NCBI RefSeq assembly: GCF_000148525.1 | Contig: NZ_AEDU01000009.1 | Location: 36,638 to 100,637 of the forward strand | Reading direction: 5' to 3' | DNA from: Streptococcus mitis SK564 | GTDB taxonomy: Bacteria; Bacillota; Bacilli; Lactobacillales; Streptococcaceae | Length of the DNA stretch: 64,000 bases | Part shown: positions 20,439 to 31,382 of the stretch, in pieces | How the letters are laid out: each line of letters opens with the position of its first letter | Numbering within the stretch: the stretch's first letter is position 1 | The notes under the pieces: generated by a model | Told to the model about the DNA's origin: nothing | The model's database searches: none | What the model saw: only the letters and a program-made list of their open reading frames with translations | Program-made: the position numbers and the translations under genes

Positions 20439-21467
20439 CTATGATTTGGTTAATACTTTTGTCATATTTAAAATTATATTTATTAGACTTTGCCTAATAT
20501 ACTCAAAAATAGCTCCTACAAAAAATAATAAAAGTGTTACTATCAAAATAATAATAGCAAACATAAATAATTCTTTCCCATCAATTAAGAAATTTATGCT
20601 AGGTAGAATTCTCCTGAAAATAAGAGGATGAACATGAAATAGATAAACCCCCAATGTAAGCGGAGATAAAACTAGAACTATTTTTTCAAGTGAAGGTGGA
20701 ATGTTTTTTATATTTAAGCATAATAAAAATATCAATATTCCTTGAAGAGTCACTGTCGGTGAACTATAACTCCTCCACTGTTCATAATTAAAGAAGTACA
20801 ATACAAAGGTTAGACTTGTTAATAATAATATCCCAAAAATAACTTTCCATGATTGAAAATAACTTTCATACTTAAATTTTCTGATTATAGCACCCACTAT
20901 ATAGAGTAATATCATCCATAGAACACTATAACCTCTCCATATTCCTAATGAATCTTGTTTGAAAATTGTAGGAATAATAGAGAAATATATAAATCCTCCT
21001 ATTATTATCTGAATCAATAATTCTTTCTTCATTGTTAAAATTGCCTGATTTAATATTGGTGCTATTAATATCAAGCCAAAATAACAACTCATATACCAAT
21101 ACTGACCATTACTGATTGGGGTTAAGGCATAAAACCATTCAGTTGGAGTTACAGATAATTTTGAAAACACTGCAAAAGTCAATGTAATTGATATAGTATA
21201 AAAAATAATTTGTAACCAAAACTTAGACATTTTTTTATAACTAAACTGTGAATATAGACCCACGTAACCACTAATTAAAATAAAAATATTGACAGCTGGA
21301 TAAGAAAAAGCTTCTAAGATATTAGCAAGAAAATAATATATATCTTTTTGATTCCCGACTTTATCTAAGACTCCTCCAATACCTAAAACATGCAAATTAC
21401 AAATCATCAACATAGCTATAATTCTACAGCATTCAATCCCTATATATCTTGTTTTATTTGTTACCAT
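20439..21467 (-). CDS. Acyltransferase 3 family membrane protein
   Basis: A 342-residue polytopic protein of about ten membrane segments, starting MVTNKTRYIGIECCRIIAMLM and containing the family's early His (NLHVLGIGG). Family members O-acetylate surface polysaccharides or peptidoglycan. The gene is clearly more AT-rich than uvrB and mutX between which it lies, and no glycan genes are adjacent, so it looks like an acquired single-gene insertion. The acetylated target is unknown. Confidence 0.8.
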   Translation of the reverse strand: MVTNKTRYIGIECCRIIAMLMICNLHVLGIGGVLDKVGNQKDIYYFLANILEAFSYPAVNIFILISGYVGLYSQFSYKKMSKFWLQIIFYTISITLTFAVFSKLSVTPTEWFYALTPISNGQYWYMSCYFGLILIAPILNQAILTMKKELLIQIIIGGFIYFSIIPTIFKQDSLGIWRGYSVLWMILLYIVGAIIRKFKYESYFQSWKVIFGILLLTSLTFVLYFFNYEQWRSYSSPTVTLQGILIFLLCLNIKNIPPSLEKIVLVLSPLTLGVYLFHVHPLIFRRILPSINFLIDGKELFMFAIIILIVTLLLFFVGAIFEYIRQSLINIILNMTKVLTKS

Positions 21468-21498
21468 ATCTTCCTTATCTATTATCCTATAATGTTTG

Positions 21499-23487
21499 TT
21501 AATCCAACGCCCTAACTTCCAGCATCATATCACGAATCTGAGCTGCGAGTTCAAAGTCAAGTACTTCGACGGCTTCTTGCATTTGTTTTTCTAGTTTCTT
21601 GACGAGTTCTTTGCGCTCTTGTTTGTTGAGACTATTGATATCGACTTCCTTGTCTTCTTCCTTAGCAACTGCCTTGGTCACGGCAATCAGATCACGGATT
21701 TCTTTCTTGATTGTCTGAGGCACAATACCGTGTTCTTCATTATAGGCCATCTGGATTTTGCGACGACGGGCAGTTTCATCGATAGCACGTTGCATAGACT
21801 GGGTCACAGTGTCCGCATACATAATGACATGTCCCTCACTATTACGAGCAGCACGACCAATGGTCTGGATGAGTCCACGCTCGTTTCGAAGGAAACCTTC
21901 CTTGTCAGCATCGAGAATCGCTACGAGGCTCACTTCAGGAACGTCAATCCCCTCACGGAGCAGGTTGATTCCGACCAAGACGTCAAAGACACCCAAGCGC
22001 AGGTCACGGATAATCTCTGTCCGCTCCAAGGTCTTGATATCCGAGTGCATGTACTTGACCTTAATGCCCATTTCTTTAAAGTAGTCGGTTAAATCCTCTG
22101 CCATTTTCTTGGTTAAAGTGGTAATAAAGGTACGCTCATTCTTTTCAACACGGGCATTGATTTCACCTAAGAGGTCATCAATCTGTCCCATAGTCGGACG
22201 GACTTCCACCTCTGGATCCAAGAGTCCCGTCGGACGAATGATTTGCTCAATCACTGTCTCGGTCTGTTCATTTTCATAGTCTCCCGGTGTCGCTGAAACG
22301 TAAACAATCTGATGGACATGGCTTTCAAATTCTTCACGACGGAGAGGACGATTGTCCAAGGCTGATGGCAAGCGGAAACCATAATTTACTAGCATTTCTT
22401 TACGCGAACGGTCTCCATTGTACATGCCTTTGATTTGTCCCATAGTCATATGGCTCTCGTCAATCATGATTAAGAAATCATCTGGGAAGAAATCAAGAAG
22501 CGTATAAGGAGGCTCTCCTTCGCTCCGTCCATCCATGTGACGTGAATAGTTTTCAACCCCATTTGTATAGCCCATCTCGCGCAGCATTTCGATATCATAC
22601 TCTGTCCGCTGTTTCAAGCGCTGGGCTTCAAGCAATTTACCTTCCTTCTCAAAGACAGCTAACTGCTCTTCTAATTCTGCCTGAATCTTGGCAATGGCAA
22701 CTTCCATGTGGTCATCATTGATCACGAAGTGAGTCGCAGGGAAAATCGCCAAATGATCCACTTCTCCCAATACCTGACCAGTCAAGGCTTCAACCTCACG
22801 AATACGGTCAATTTCGTCTCCAAAAAATTCTACTCGAAAGGCGTGTTCATCACGAGAGGCTGGGAAAATCTCCACTACATCCCCACGAACGCGAAATCTT
22901 CCGCGTTGGAAATCAATATCATTTCGCTCAAACTGGATGTCAACTAAGTCATTCAAGAGTTTATCACGAGAAATTTCAAGACCTGGACGGAGACTAACGA
23001 CACTATCAGCGTATTCCTTGGGCGAACCCAAACCATAGATACAAGAGACTGAAGCCACGACAATAACATCATTGCGCTCCAAAAGGGCTGAAGTCGCTGA
23101 GTGTCGGAGCTTGTCAATCTCGTCATTGACAGAGCTATCCTTTTCAATATAGGTGTCGCTAGAAGGGACATAAGCTTCTGGCTGGTAATAATCATAGTAA
23201 GACACAAAGTACTCAACTGCATTTTCAGGGAAAAATTCCTTAAACTCCCCATAGAGCTGTCCTGCCAGAGTTTTATTGTGGGCAATAACCAGAGTTGGTT
23301 TATTGACTTTGGAAATGACTTGACTCATGGTATAGGTCTTCCCTGTTCCAGTCGCCCCCATCAGAATCTGAGCTTTTTCTCCACCCTCGATATTATCAAC
23401 CAACTGCTCGATAGCTTGGGGTTGATCTCCTGATGGTTGATATTTTGATACTAGTTTAAATTGATTATCTGTAATGCGGTTAATCAT
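21499..23487 (-). CDS. uvrB: Excinuclease ABC subunit UvrB
   Basis: UvrB is the damage-verifying helicase-like subunit of nucleotide-excision repair. The 662-residue product carries Walker [16 protein letters not shown] near residue 40, the beta-hairpin region [15 protein letters not shown], Walker [11 protein letters not shown] near 338, helicase motifs V and VI ([12 protein letters not shown]) and a C-terminal UVR motif ([20 protein letters not shown]) that binds UvrC. A TGCTAAAAT extended -10 lies upstream and GAGAGGA precedes the ATG. Confidence 0.96.
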   Translation of the reverse strand: MINRITDNQFKLVSKYQPSGDQPQAIEQLVDNIEGGEKAQILMGATGTGKTYTMSQVISKVNKPTLVIAHNKTLAGQLYGEFKEFFPENAVEYFVSYYDYYQPEAYVPSSDTYIEKDSSVNDEIDKLRHSATSALLERNDVIVVASVSCIYGLGSPKEYADSVVSLRPGLEISRDKLLNDLVDIQFERNDIDFQRGRFRVRGDVVEIFPASRDEHAFRVEFFGDEIDRIREVEALTGQVLGEVDHLAIFPATHFVINDDHMEVAIAKIQAELEEQLAVFEKEGKLLEAQRLKQRTEYDIEMLREMGYTNGVENYSRHMDGRSEGEPPYTLLDFFPDDFLIMIDESHMTMGQIKGMYNGDRSRKEMLVNYGFRLPSALDNRPLRREEFESHVHQIVYVSATPGDYENEQTETVIEQIIRPTGLLDPEVEVRPTMGQIDDLLGEINARVEKNERTFITTLTKKMAEDLTDYFKEMGIKVKYMHSDIKTLERTEIIRDLRLGVFDVLVGINLLREGIDVPEVSLVAILDADKEGFLRNERGLIQTIGRAARNSEGHVIMYADTVTQSMQRAIDETARRRKIQMAYNEEHGIVPQTIKKEIRDLIAVTKAVAKEEDKEVDINSLNKQERKELVKKLEKQMQEAVEVLDFELAAQIRDMMLEVRALD

Positions 23488-23563
23488 AAGAATCCTCTCT
23501 CGATGTGCTATTCCTATTTTAGCATACTTGTAGCATTTTCACGAAGAAAAGGACGGACCGAAG

Positions 23564-24517
23564 TCACATCCTTTCATTTTCTTTCTTTAATTTATAGCCA
23601 AGATAGACAATCAGTAGTAACAAGACCAGACTTGTCATGATAGATCCTTCTATGCCAAAAGATCCACCTGATAACCAGCCTTGATTGCCTTGTGGTAAAA
23701 AGGTCATCAGCGATGCTCCTGACGGTTGACCACTAACTAAAATCCCAAATAGATTTCCTTGAGCAAAATTCCAAGCCCCATGAATACCTGCAACACCCCA
23801 AACTGTATCGGTTTTGATAAGGTAAAGAGCCATGGCAACTCCGAATAAAAAGAGATTTACTAGAGATAGTGGTGTTAGACCAGAATTTCCCATATGAAGC
23901 AGGGTAAAGAATAGGCTAGATATAAGAACAGCAAGTTTTAGATTGGTTCTTGAGGCCAATTGAGGAAGGAGCCAAGCACGGGACACCACTTCTTCTGCTG
24001 TCCCCTGTAAAATCCAAAATGGGATAGTAAAGACAACAAAGGAAAGCGAATAAGGATTCAAGTGAATAGACTCAAAACGATATTGCCCCAAGGTCACTAA
24101 ACCTAACAAGGTCAGAAGAAAAAGTGCCAGACCTAGGCCAAATCCTTTCAGAAGATTGCTGAGAAAATTCTCTCTATAAAATCCCAAAGTTCGAATAGGT
24201 CTTTTCTCAACTTTTCTAGTCCATCTGAACACAGTGTTAAGAATAAAACCAAAGGCTAGCAATTCTAAAATTAAACGAAAATCACCTGTTTTATCCGTCA
24301 AGCTCTGATGCAAGGTCTGCAAGTAGGTTGCAAGATTTTGACCAGCCTCTCCAAAATTTCTAGCAAGTTCGATGAGAGCTAACAAACTAATACCATACAG
24401 AGTATAAGCCACAAACTCTCCTATGAAGACAAAAGCAAAGGCTAACAAGGGGCTTGTGTAAATGTTTAAACTCATTTTTGAAGCTTGGAAGTCTTTAAAT
24501 ATTCTTTTGTTCTTCAT
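23564..24517 (-). CDS. CPBP family intramembrane metalloprotease
   Basis: A 317-residue polytopic membrane protein of the CPBP (Abi/Rce1-like) family. The core motifs are present: EEVVSR (EExxxR) near residue 205, a later FFTLLHMG with the second conserved His and HGAWNF with the third. Family members in streptococci act in bacteriocin immunity or protein processing, but no bacteriocin gene is adjacent here, so the role is unknown. It is divergent from glnHP. Confidence 0.85.
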   Translation of the reverse strand: MKNKRIFKDFQASKMSLNIYTSPLLAFAFVFIGEFVAYTLYGISLLALIELARNFGEAGQNLATYLQTLHQSLTDKTGDFRLILELLAFGFILNTVFRWTRKVEKRPIRTLGFYRENFLSNLLKGFGLGLALFLLTLLGLVTLGQYRFESIHLNPYSLSFVVFTIPFWILQGTAEEVVSRAWLLPQLASRTNLKLAVLISSLFFTLLHMGNSGLTPLSLVNLFLFGVAMALYLIKTDTVWGVAGIHGAWNFAQGNLFGILVSGQPSGASLMTFLPQGNQGWLSGGSFGIEGSIMTSLVLLLLIVYLGYKLKKENERM

Positions 24518-24631
24518 ATCCCTGTCCTCTTTTCTTCTATATATACTATTATTATAGCACTTTATAGTAGCAATTCAAGAAAGAAAAGGAAAAAAACAAT
24601 GTTATATTTTCTGACACAAAAATATAAAAAT

Positions 24632-24660
24632 TTGCCTTTTTTTACTTTTTCTGATATAAT
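24632..24660 (+). promoter_or_regulatory. glnHP promoter
   Basis: TTGCCT (24632-24637), 17-base spacer, TATAAT (24655-24660), thirty bases before the glnHP ATG. A weak CodY-like sequence (TATTTTCTGA) lies upstream but fits the consensus poorly. Confidence 0.7.
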
Positions 24661-24689
24661 GGGAAAATATTCGGAAAAGGAGACTAAAA

Positions 24690-26855
24690 ATGAAGAAAAA
24701 ATTTCTAGCATTTTTGCTAATTTTATTCCCAATTTTCTCATTAGGTATTGCGAAAACTGAAATGATTAAGATTGTTTCTGATACCGCCTATGCACCTTTT
24801 GAGTTTAAAGATTCAGATCAAACTTATAAAGGAATTGATGTTGACATTATCAACAAAGTCGCTGAGATTAAAGGATGGAACATTCAGATGTCCTATCCTG
24901 GATTTGATGCAGCGGTAAATGCGGTTCAAGCTGGTCAAGCTGACGCTATCATGGCAGGGATGACAAAGACTAAAGAACGTGAAAAAGTCTTCACCATGTC
25001 TGATACTTACTATGACACAAAAGTTGTCATTGCAACTACAAAGGCACACAAGATTAGTAAATATGACCAATTAACTGGCAAAACCGTTGGTGTTAAAAAC
25101 GGAACTGCTGCTCAACGTTTTCTTGAAACAATCAAAGATAAATACAGCTTTACTATTAAAACATTTGACACTAGTGATTTGATGAACAACAGCTTGAGTG
25201 CTGGTGCCATCGATGCCATGATGGATGACAAACCTGTTATCGAGTATGCCATTAACCAAGGTCAAGACCTCCATATTGAAATGGATGGTGAAGCTGTAGG
25301 AAGTTTTGCTTTCGGTGTTAAAAAAGGAAGCAAATACGAGCACCTAGTCACTGAATTTAACCAAGCCTTGGCTGAAATGAAAAAAGATGGTAGTCTTGAT
25401 AAAATCATCAAGAAATGGACTGCTTCATCATCTTCAGCAGTGCCAACCACAACTACTCTAGCAGGCTTAAAAGCCATTCCTGTTAAAGCTAAATACATTA
25501 TTGCCAGCGATTCTTCTTTTGCACCTTTTGTGTTCCAAAACTCAAGTAACCAATTTACTGGTATTGATATGGAATTGATTAAGGCAATCGCTAAAGACCA
25601 AGGTTTTGAAATTGAAATCACCAACCCTGGTTTCGATGCCGCTATCAGTGCTGTTCAAGCTGGTCAAGCTGATGGTATCATTGCTGGTATGTCTGTCACT
25701 GATGCTCGTAAGGCAACTTTTGACTTCTCAGAATCCTACTACACTGCTAATACAATCCTTGGTGTCAAAGAATCAAGTACCATTGCTTCTTATGAAGATT
25801 TGAAAGGGAAGACAGTTGGTGTTAAAAACGGAACTGCTTCTCAAACCTTCCTAACTAAAAATCAAAGCAAATACGGCTACAAAATCAAAACCTTCGCTGA
25901 TGGTTCTTCAATGTATGACAGTTTGAATACTGGTGCCATCGATGCCGTTATGGATGATGAGCCTGTTCTCAAATATTCTATCAGTCAAGGTCAAAAATTG
26001 AAAACTCCAATCGCTGGAACTCCAATCGGTGAAACAGCCTTTGCCGTTAAAAAAGGATCAAATCCTGAATTGATTGAAATGTTCAATAACGGACTTGCTA
26101 ATCTTAAAGCAAACGGAGAATTCCAAAAGATTCTTGATAAATACCTAGCTAGTGAGTCTTCAACTGCTTCAACAAGCACTGTTGACGAAACAACTATCTG
26201 GGGCTTGCTTCAAAATAACTACAAACAGCTCCTTAGCGGGCTTGGTATCACTCTTGCTCTAGCTATTATCTCATTTGCTATTGCCATTGTCATCGGGATT
26301 ATTTTTGGTATGTTTAGCGTTAGCCCATACAAATCTCTTCGTGTGATTTCTGAGATTTTCGTTGATGTCATTCGTGGTATCCCATTGATGATTCTTGCAG
26401 CCTTCATCTTCTGGGGAATTCCAAACTTCATCGAGTCTATCACAGGCCAACAAAGTCCAATTAACGACTTCGTAGCCGGTACTATTGCCCTATCTCTCAA
26501 TGCAGCCGCTTATATCGCTGAAATCGTTCGTGGTGGTATTCAAGCCGTTCCAGTTGGACAAATGGAAGCCAGCCGAAGCTTGGGTATCTCTTATGGAAAA
26601 ACCATGCGTAAGATTATCTTGCCACAAGCAACTAAATTGATGTTGCCAAACTTTGTCAACCAATTCGTTATCGCTCTTAAAGATACGACCATCGTATCTG
26701 CTATCGGTTTGGTTGAACTCTTCCAAACTGGTAAGATTATCATCGCCCGTAACTACCAAAGCTTCAAGATGTATGCAATCCTTGCCATCTTCTATCTTGT
26801 AATTATCACACTTTTGACTAGACTAGCGAAACGCTTAGAAAAGAGGATTCGTTAA
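24690..26855 (+). CDS. glnHP: Glutamine-type ABC transporter, two substrate-binding domains fused to permease
   Basis: A 721-residue fusion. Residues 1-20 are a signal or anchor segment, two SBP_bac_3 domains follow (about 25-245 and 265-490; both have the repeated TVGVKNGTA and [18 protein letters not shown] motifs), and the last 210 residues are a BPD_transp_1 permease with the EAA-type loop. Tandem binding domains on GlnP give high-affinity and low-affinity amino-acid capture in lactic acid bacteria. The two binding domains are clear duplicates. A ribosome binding site AAGGAG precedes the ATG. The ATPase gene overlaps the stop by one base. Confidence 0.93.
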   Translation: MKKKFLAFLLILFPIFSLGIAKTEMIKIVSDTAYAPFEFKDSDQTYKGIDVDIINKVAEIKGWNIQMSYPGFDAAVNAVQAGQADAIMAGMTKTKEREKVFTMSDTYYDTKVVIATTKAHKISKYDQLTGKTVGVKNGTAAQRFLETIKDKYSFTIKTFDTSDLMNNSLSAGAIDAMMDDKPVIEYAINQGQDLHIEMDGEAVGSFAFGVKKGSKYEHLVTEFNQALAEMKKDGSLDKIIKKWTASSSSAVPTTTTLAGLKAIPVKAKYIIASDSSFAPFVFQNSSNQFTGIDMELIKAIAKDQGFEIEITNPGFDAAISAVQAGQADGIIAGMSVTDARKATFDFSESYYTANTILGVKESSTIASYEDLKGKTVGVKNGTASQTFLTKNQSKYGYKIKTFADGSSMYDSLNTGAIDAVMDDEPVLKYSISQGQKLKTPIAGTPIGETAFAVKKGSNPELIEMFNNGLANLKANGEFQKILDKYLASESSTASTSTVDETTIWGLLQNNYKQLLSGLGITLALAIISFAIAIVIGIIFGMFSVSPYKSLRVISEIFVDVIRGIPLMILAAFIFWGIPNFIESITGQQSPINDFVAGTIALSLNAAAYIAEIVRGGIQAVPVGQMEASRSLGISYGKTMRKIILPQATKLMLPNFVNQFVIALKDTTIVSAIGLVELFQTGKIIIARNYQSFKMYAILAIFYLVIITLLTRLAKRLEKRIR

Positions 26856-27595
26856 TGGCAAAATTAAAAATTGATGTAAATGATTTACACAAAAACTACG
26901 GAAAAAATGAAGTCCTAAAAGGAATTACGACTAAGTTCTATGAAGGAGATGTTGTTTGTATCATCGGTCCTTCGGGTTCTGGTAAGTCAACTTTCCTCCG
27001 TAGTCTTAATCTTCTTGAAGAAGTCACTAGCGGCCATATCACTGTGAACGGCTATGACTTAACTGAAAAAACAACCAATGTTGACCACGTCCGTGAAAAT
27101 ATCGGAATGGTGTTCCAACACTTCAATCTTTTCCCACATATGTCTGTTTTGGACAACATCACCTTTGCTCCTATTGAGCACAAGTTGATGACTAAGGAAG
27201 AAGCTGAGAAATTGGGAATGGAGTTGCTTGAAAAGGTTGGACTAGCAGATAAAGCTAATGCCAACCCAGATAGCCTATCAGGTGGTCAAAAACAACGTGT
27301 GGCTATCGCTCGTGGACTAGCAATGAATCCAGACATCATGCTCTTCGATGAACCAACTTCTGCCCTTGACCCTGAGATGGTTGGAGACGTACTAAACGTT
27401 ATGAAAGAATTGGCTGAGCAAGGCATGACCATGATTATCGTAACCCATGAGATGGGATTTGCCCGTCAGGTTGCCAACCGCGTTATCTTTACTGCAGATG
27501 GTGAATTCCTTGAAGACGGAACACCTGATCAAATCTTTGACAACCCACAACACCCACGTCTGAAAGAGTTCTTGGACAAGGTCTTAAACGTTTAA
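26855..27595 (+). CDS. glnQ: Amino-acid ABC transporter ATP-binding protein
   Basis: Polar amino-acid type ABC ATPase of 246 residues that energises the GlnHP permease. Walker A is GPSGSGKST near residue 40, the Q-loop is in FQHFNLFPH, the signature is LSGGQKQR near 142 and Walker B is [12 protein letters not shown]. The TAATG overlap with glnHP shows translational coupling. A terminator hairpin follows directly. Confidence 0.95.
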   Translation: MAKLKIDVNDLHKNYGKNEVLKGITTKFYEGDVVCIIGPSGSGKSTFLRSLNLLEEVTSGHITVNGYDLTEKTTNVDHVRENIGMVFQHFNLFPHMSVLDNITFAPIEHKLMTKEEAEKLGMELLEKVGLADKANANPDSLSGGQKQRVAIARGLAMNPDIMLFDEPTSALDPEMVGDVLNVMKELAEQGMTMIIVTHEMGFARQVANRVIFTADGEFLEDGTPDQIFDNPQHPRLKEFLDKVLNV

Positions 27596-27599
27596 ACTT

Positions 27600-27629
27600 A
27601 AACTGTAAGGATTTCCTTGCAGTTTTTTT
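27600..27629 (+). terminator. Intrinsic terminator after glnQ
   Basis: AACTGTAAGG pairs with CCTTGCAGTT (one mismatch) and is followed by a run of T. Confidence 0.8.
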
Positions 27630-27648
27630 CTATCTCGTATTGGATTTT

Positions 27649-27676
27649 TTGATTTTTCGGAAAATTATGTTAGAAT
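27649..27676 (+). promoter_or_regulatory. zwf promoter
   Basis: TTGATT (27649-27654), 16-base spacer, extended -10 TGTTAGAAT with TAGAAT at 27671-27676. The leader is about 65 bases. Confidence 0.55.
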
Positions 27677-27745
27677 TAAGTTTATGAAATGAGATTTCCT
27701 CATACCTAGCAAGACTAGGAATAAAAATAGAAATTAGGTAGCTAG

Positions 27746-29233
27746 ATGTCATCTAAGGTTATTGTTACAATTTTCGGTGCGAGTGGAGACCTGGCTAAAC
27801 GCAAGCTCTACCCTTCCCTTTTTAGACTATATAAATCCGGCAATCTTTCCGAGCACTTTGCAGTTATTGGAACTGCCCGTCGTCCTTGGAGCAAGGAATA
27901 TTTTGAATCTGTTGTAGTCGAATCGATCCTTGATTTGGCAGATAGTACCGAACAGGCTCAGGAGTTCGCTAGTCACTTCTACTATCAAAGTCATGATGTC
28001 AACGATACAGAACACTACATTGCTTTGCGTCAATTGCAGGCTGAACTAAATGACAAGTACCAAGCTGAACACAACAAGCTCTTCTTCTTGTCTATGGCAC
28101 CTCAGTTCTTTGGAACTATCGCAAAACACCTCAAGTCTGAAAACATTGTGGATGGTAAAGGTTTTGAGCGCTTAATCGTTGAGAAACCATTTGGTACAGA
28201 TTACGCAACTGCAAGCAAGTTGAATGACGAGCTCCTAGCAACATTTGATGAAGAACAAATTTTCCGTATCGACCATTATCTTGGTAAAGAAATGATCCAA
28301 AGTATCTTTGCAGTTCGCTTTGCAAACTTGATTTTTGAAAACGTTTGGAACAAAGACTTTATCGACAATGTTCAAATTACCTTTGCGGAGCGCTTGGGTG
28401 TAGAAGAACGTGGTGGCTACTATGACCAATCTGGTGCCCTCCGTGACATGGTACAAAACCATACACTACAACTTCTTTCTCTCCTTGCCATGGACAAGCC
28501 AGCAAGCTTCACAAAAGACGAGATTCGTGCTGAAAAGATTAAGGTCTTTAAAAACCTCTATCATCCAACTGATGAAGAACTTAAAGAACACTTTATCCGT
28601 GGTCAATACCGTTCAGGTAAGATTGATGGCATGAAATACATCTCTTACCGTAGCGAGCCAAATGTAAATCCAGAATCAACAACTGAAACCTTTGCATCTG
28701 GTGCCTTCTTTGTAAACAGCGATCGATTCCGTGGCGTTCCTTTCTTCTTCCGTACTGGTAAACGTCTGACTGAAAAAGGAACTCATGTCAACATCGTCTT
28801 TAAACAAATGGATTCTATCTTTGGAGAACCACTTGCTCCAAACATTTTGACCATCTATATCCAACCAACAGAAGGCTTCTCTCTTAGCCTAAATGGGAAG
28901 CAAGTAGGAGAAGAATTTAACTTGGCTCCTAACTCACTTGATTACCGTACAGATGCGACCGCAACTGGTGCTTCTCCAGAACCATACGAAAAATTGATTT
29001 ATGATGTCCTAAACAACAACTCAACTAACTTTAGCCACTGGGATGAAGTTGGTGCGTCATGGAAATTGATTGACCGTATCGAAGAGCTCTGGGCTGAAAA
29101 TGGTGCCCCACTTCATGATTATAAAGCTGGAAGCATGGGACCTCAAGCAAGCTTTGACTTACTTGAAAAATTCGGTGCCAAATGGACTTGGCAACCAGAT
29201 ATCGCCTATCGTCAAGATGGTCGTTTAGAATAA
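27746..29233 (+). CDS. zwf: Glucose-6-phosphate 1-dehydrogenase
   Basis: Zwf oxidises glucose 6-phosphate with NADP, opening the oxidative pentose phosphate pathway. The 495-residue protein starts with the Rossmann motif TIFGASGDLAKRKLYPSL and carries the active-site signature FRIDHYLGKEMIQ near residue 173. Length is normal. It is monocistronic between two terminators and converges on ftsY. Confidence 0.95.
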   Translation: MSSKVIVTIFGASGDLAKRKLYPSLFRLYKSGNLSEHFAVIGTARRPWSKEYFESVVVESILDLADSTEQAQEFASHFYYQSHDVNDTEHYIALRQLQAELNDKYQAEHNKLFFLSMAPQFFGTIAKHLKSENIVDGKGFERLIVEKPFGTDYATASKLNDELLATFDEEQIFRIDHYLGKEMIQSIFAVRFANLIFENVWNKDFIDNVQITFAERLGVEERGGYYDQSGALRDMVQNHTLQLLSLLAMDKPASFTKDEIRAEKIKVFKNLYHPTDEELKEHFIRGQYRSGKIDGMKYISYRSEPNVNPESTTETFASGAFFVNSDRFRGVPFFFRTGKRLTEKGTHVNIVFKQMDSIFGEPLAPNILTIYIQPTEGFSLSLNGKQVGEEFNLAPNSLDYRTDATATGASPEPYEKLIYDVLNNNSTNFSHWDEVGASWKLIDRIEELWAENGAPLHDYKAGSMGPQASFDLLEKFGAKWTWQPDIAYRQDGRLE

Positions 29234-29239
29234 AAAATT

Positions 29240-29272
29240 TCCTGCAAGTTTGTTCCTTGCAGGATTTTTCTT
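29240..29272. terminator. Bidirectional terminator between zwf and ftsY
   Basis: TCCTGCAAG pairs with CTTGCAGGA across a seven-base loop, with a T-run on the plus strand and an A-run (T on minus) on the other side. Confidence 0.85.
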
Positions 29273-29276
29273 CTAA

Positions 29277-30560
29277 TTAGATTAAGCCTTCCAAGAGACC
29301 CTTCATAAAGTTTTCTGAGTTAAACTCTCCAATATCATTGATTTTTTCACCAAAACCAATCAATTTTACAGGAATATTGAGTTCTTCACGGATGGCTAGA
29401 ACAACACCACCTCGAGCCGTTCCATCAATCTTAGTCAAGACAATTCCTGTTAAAGGAGTGATTTTTGAAAATTCTTTGGCCTGTACAAGAGCATTTTGAC
29501 CTGTTGATGCATCAAGTGCTAAGAAGGTTTCATGGGGTGCTTCTGGTACAACACGCTTGATAATGCGTCCAATCTTCTCCAACTCAGCCATAAGGTTATC
29601 CTTATTTTGCAAACGACCAGCAGTATCAATCATGAGAATATCAATGCCTTCAGCTACGGCACGTTCCATGCCATCAAAGACCACACTGGCTGGATCAGCT
29701 TTTTCAGGTCCAGTTACAACTGGAACATCTACACGACGGCCCCATTCAGCTAGCTGAGCTACCGCCCCTGCACGGAAAGTATCTGCCGCAACTAGCATAA
29801 CCTTCTTACCTGCTTGTTTGTAGCGGTGGGCTAATTTCCCGATAGAAGTCGTTTTCCCAACACCATTAACCCCAACAAAGAGCATAACTGTCAAGCCCTC
29901 TTGGAAGTGGATACGTTCATCGTAGTTGCCATCCTTTTCATAAAGCTCAACCAATTTCTCAATGATGACACGACGAAGTGCATCTGGTTTCTTGGCATTC
30001 TCAAGTTTGGCTTCGTATCGTAGCTCCTCAGTTAGGTTAGAAGCAACCTGGACACCAACGTCACTCATGATTAGCAGTTCTTCTAGTTCCTCGAAAAATT
30101 CTTCGTCAACAGAGCGGAAATTAGCAAAGAAGGTATTCAAGCGAGCTCCGAAGCCCGTTCGAGTTTTCTTAAGACTACGGTCATATTTTTCCTGAACAGT
30201 CTCTTCTACTTGAGGCGTCTCTGCTTCAAGAACTTCAGAACTATTTTCTTCTACAGTCTCTAAGAGCTCAGTATTCTCTTCCTCTGAGACTTCTTCTGAG
30301 TTTGGAAATTCTTCTACTTGTTGAACTTCTACAACTGGCTCTGAATCCTTATTTTCTTCAACTGTGTCTTGAATTTCCTCTTCTTGGAGCAAAGCTTGTT
30401 CAACAATTTCAACCTCTGCTTCTTCATGAGGAAGTTCCTCAGCTTCTGTTAAGGCAGGCTCAACATCTTCAGACAAATCAAGATTTTCCAGAGCTTCTTT
30501 TACAACTTCTTCGATTTTAGGTTCTTCTTTTTTTCCGAATAGACGGTCAAATAATCCCAT
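29277..30560 (-). CDS. ftsY: Signal recognition particle receptor FtsY
   Basis: FtsY docks ribosome-SRP complexes at the membrane for co-translational insertion. The 427-residue protein has a long, very acidic N-terminal region (about residues 10-125, dominated by Glu) typical of the A domain, then the NG GTPase: G1 GVNGVGKTTSIGKLA near 232, DTFRAGA, G3 DTAGR and G4 TKIDGTARGG. It follows the two HAD phosphatase genes by three bases, so it belongs to the operon that originally began with rnc-smc. Confidence 0.95.
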   Translation of the reverse strand: MGLFDRLFGKKEEPKIEEVVKEALENLDLSEDVEPALTEAEELPHEEAEVEIVEQALLQEEEIQDTVEENKDSEPVVEVQQVEEFPNSEEVSEEENTELLETVEENSSEVLEAETPQVEETVQEKYDRSLKKTRTGFGARLNTFFANFRSVDEEFFEELEELLIMSDVGVQVASNLTEELRYEAKLENAKKPDALRRVIIEKLVELYEKDGNYDERIHFQEGLTVMLFVGVNGVGKTTSIGKLAHRYKQAGKKVMLVAADTFRAGAVAQLAEWGRRVDVPVVTGPEKADPASVVFDGMERAVAEGIDILMIDTAGRLQNKDNLMAELEKIGRIIKRVVPEAPHETFLALDASTGQNALVQAKEFSKITPLTGIVLTKIDGTARGGVVLAIREELNIPVKLIGFGEKINDIGEFNSENFMKGLLEGLI

Positions 30561-30563
30561 ATC

Positions 30564-31382
30564 TTAGTTCTCCTTTAGCACGTATTCTTCGATAGCCCAG
30601 GCGACAGCTTCCTCATCATTGGTCATTGGCGTCACTACATTTGCGACTTCCTTGACTTCAGGAACAGCGTTTTGCATGGCAACACCGAGCCCTGCCCACT
30701 CAATCATAGAAAGGTCATTGGCCTCATCTCCACAAGCCATGACTTGGCTTTGATCGATTCCAAGATGGCTGATTAGTTTTGCCAAACCTGTTGCTTTGTG
30801 AACATTCTTTGGTGACCACTCTAGCAACATTTCACGTGATTTAAAGATTTCATATTGATCAAACAATTCTGGAGAAATCTTCTGAATGGCTGCATCCAAG
30901 GGTTCTTGAGCAAAGGCAGTCACGCATTTGTTGTAGGTCATTTGACTAGACAAGTCTGCAAAGTCCACTGGAACAAAGGTCAAAGCTGGATTGAATTTGG
31001 CATAAAGACTTTCTTGGTCCGATTGGATTTGATAAACAGTTCCTTCTGAAATAGCATCAAGAGGCAGTGATAATTTCTCTGTTTCCTCATACAAGCGTGC
31101 CACATCATCATATGAAAAGACTGTCTTATCAAGGATTTCACCTGTATTTTTCTGAACTAATCCACCATTAAAAGTAATGGTATACTCATCTTCGTGGCCG
31201 TCAGTCCCTAGCTCATGGAGGAAGAAATCCATAGCTTTTAAGGGACGACCAGTTGTCAATACAACCTTAATACCACGATCACGCGCTGCTTTCAAGGTTG
31301 CCTTGGTACGATCCGTCAACCTTTTATCAGTAGTCAGCAAGGTCCCGTCCAAGTCCAATGCAATCAATTTTATATCTGCCAT
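30564..31382 (-). CDS. Cof-type HAD-IIB phosphatase
   Basis: A 272-residue HAD phosphatase. Motif I is DLDGTLLTTDK (nucleophile Asp at residue 9), motif II is in TTGRP and motif III/IV is GDEANDLSMIEWAGLGVAM near 217. Cof-type enzymes dephosphorylate sugar phosphates, flavin or PLP; the specific substrate is unknown. It overlaps the next upstream gene by one base and is followed by ftsY. Confidence 0.88.
   Translation of the reverse strand: MADIKLIALDLDGTLLTTDKRLTDRTKATLKAARDRGIKVVLTTGRPLKAMDFFLHELGTDGHEDEYTITFNGGLVQKNTGEILDKTVFSYDDVARLYEETEKLSLPLDAISEGTVYQIQSDQESLYAKFNPALTFVPVDFADLSSQMTYNKCVTAFAQEPLDAAIQKISPELFDQYEIFKSREMLLEWSPKNVHKATGLAKLISHLGIDQSQVMACGDEANDLSMIEWAGLGVAMQNAVPEVKEVANVVTPMTNDEEAVAWAIEEYVLKEN

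Noticed and set aside
24607..24625. CodY box before glnHP
   Set aside because: TATTTTCTGACACAA differs from the consensus at five or so positions, too weak to call.
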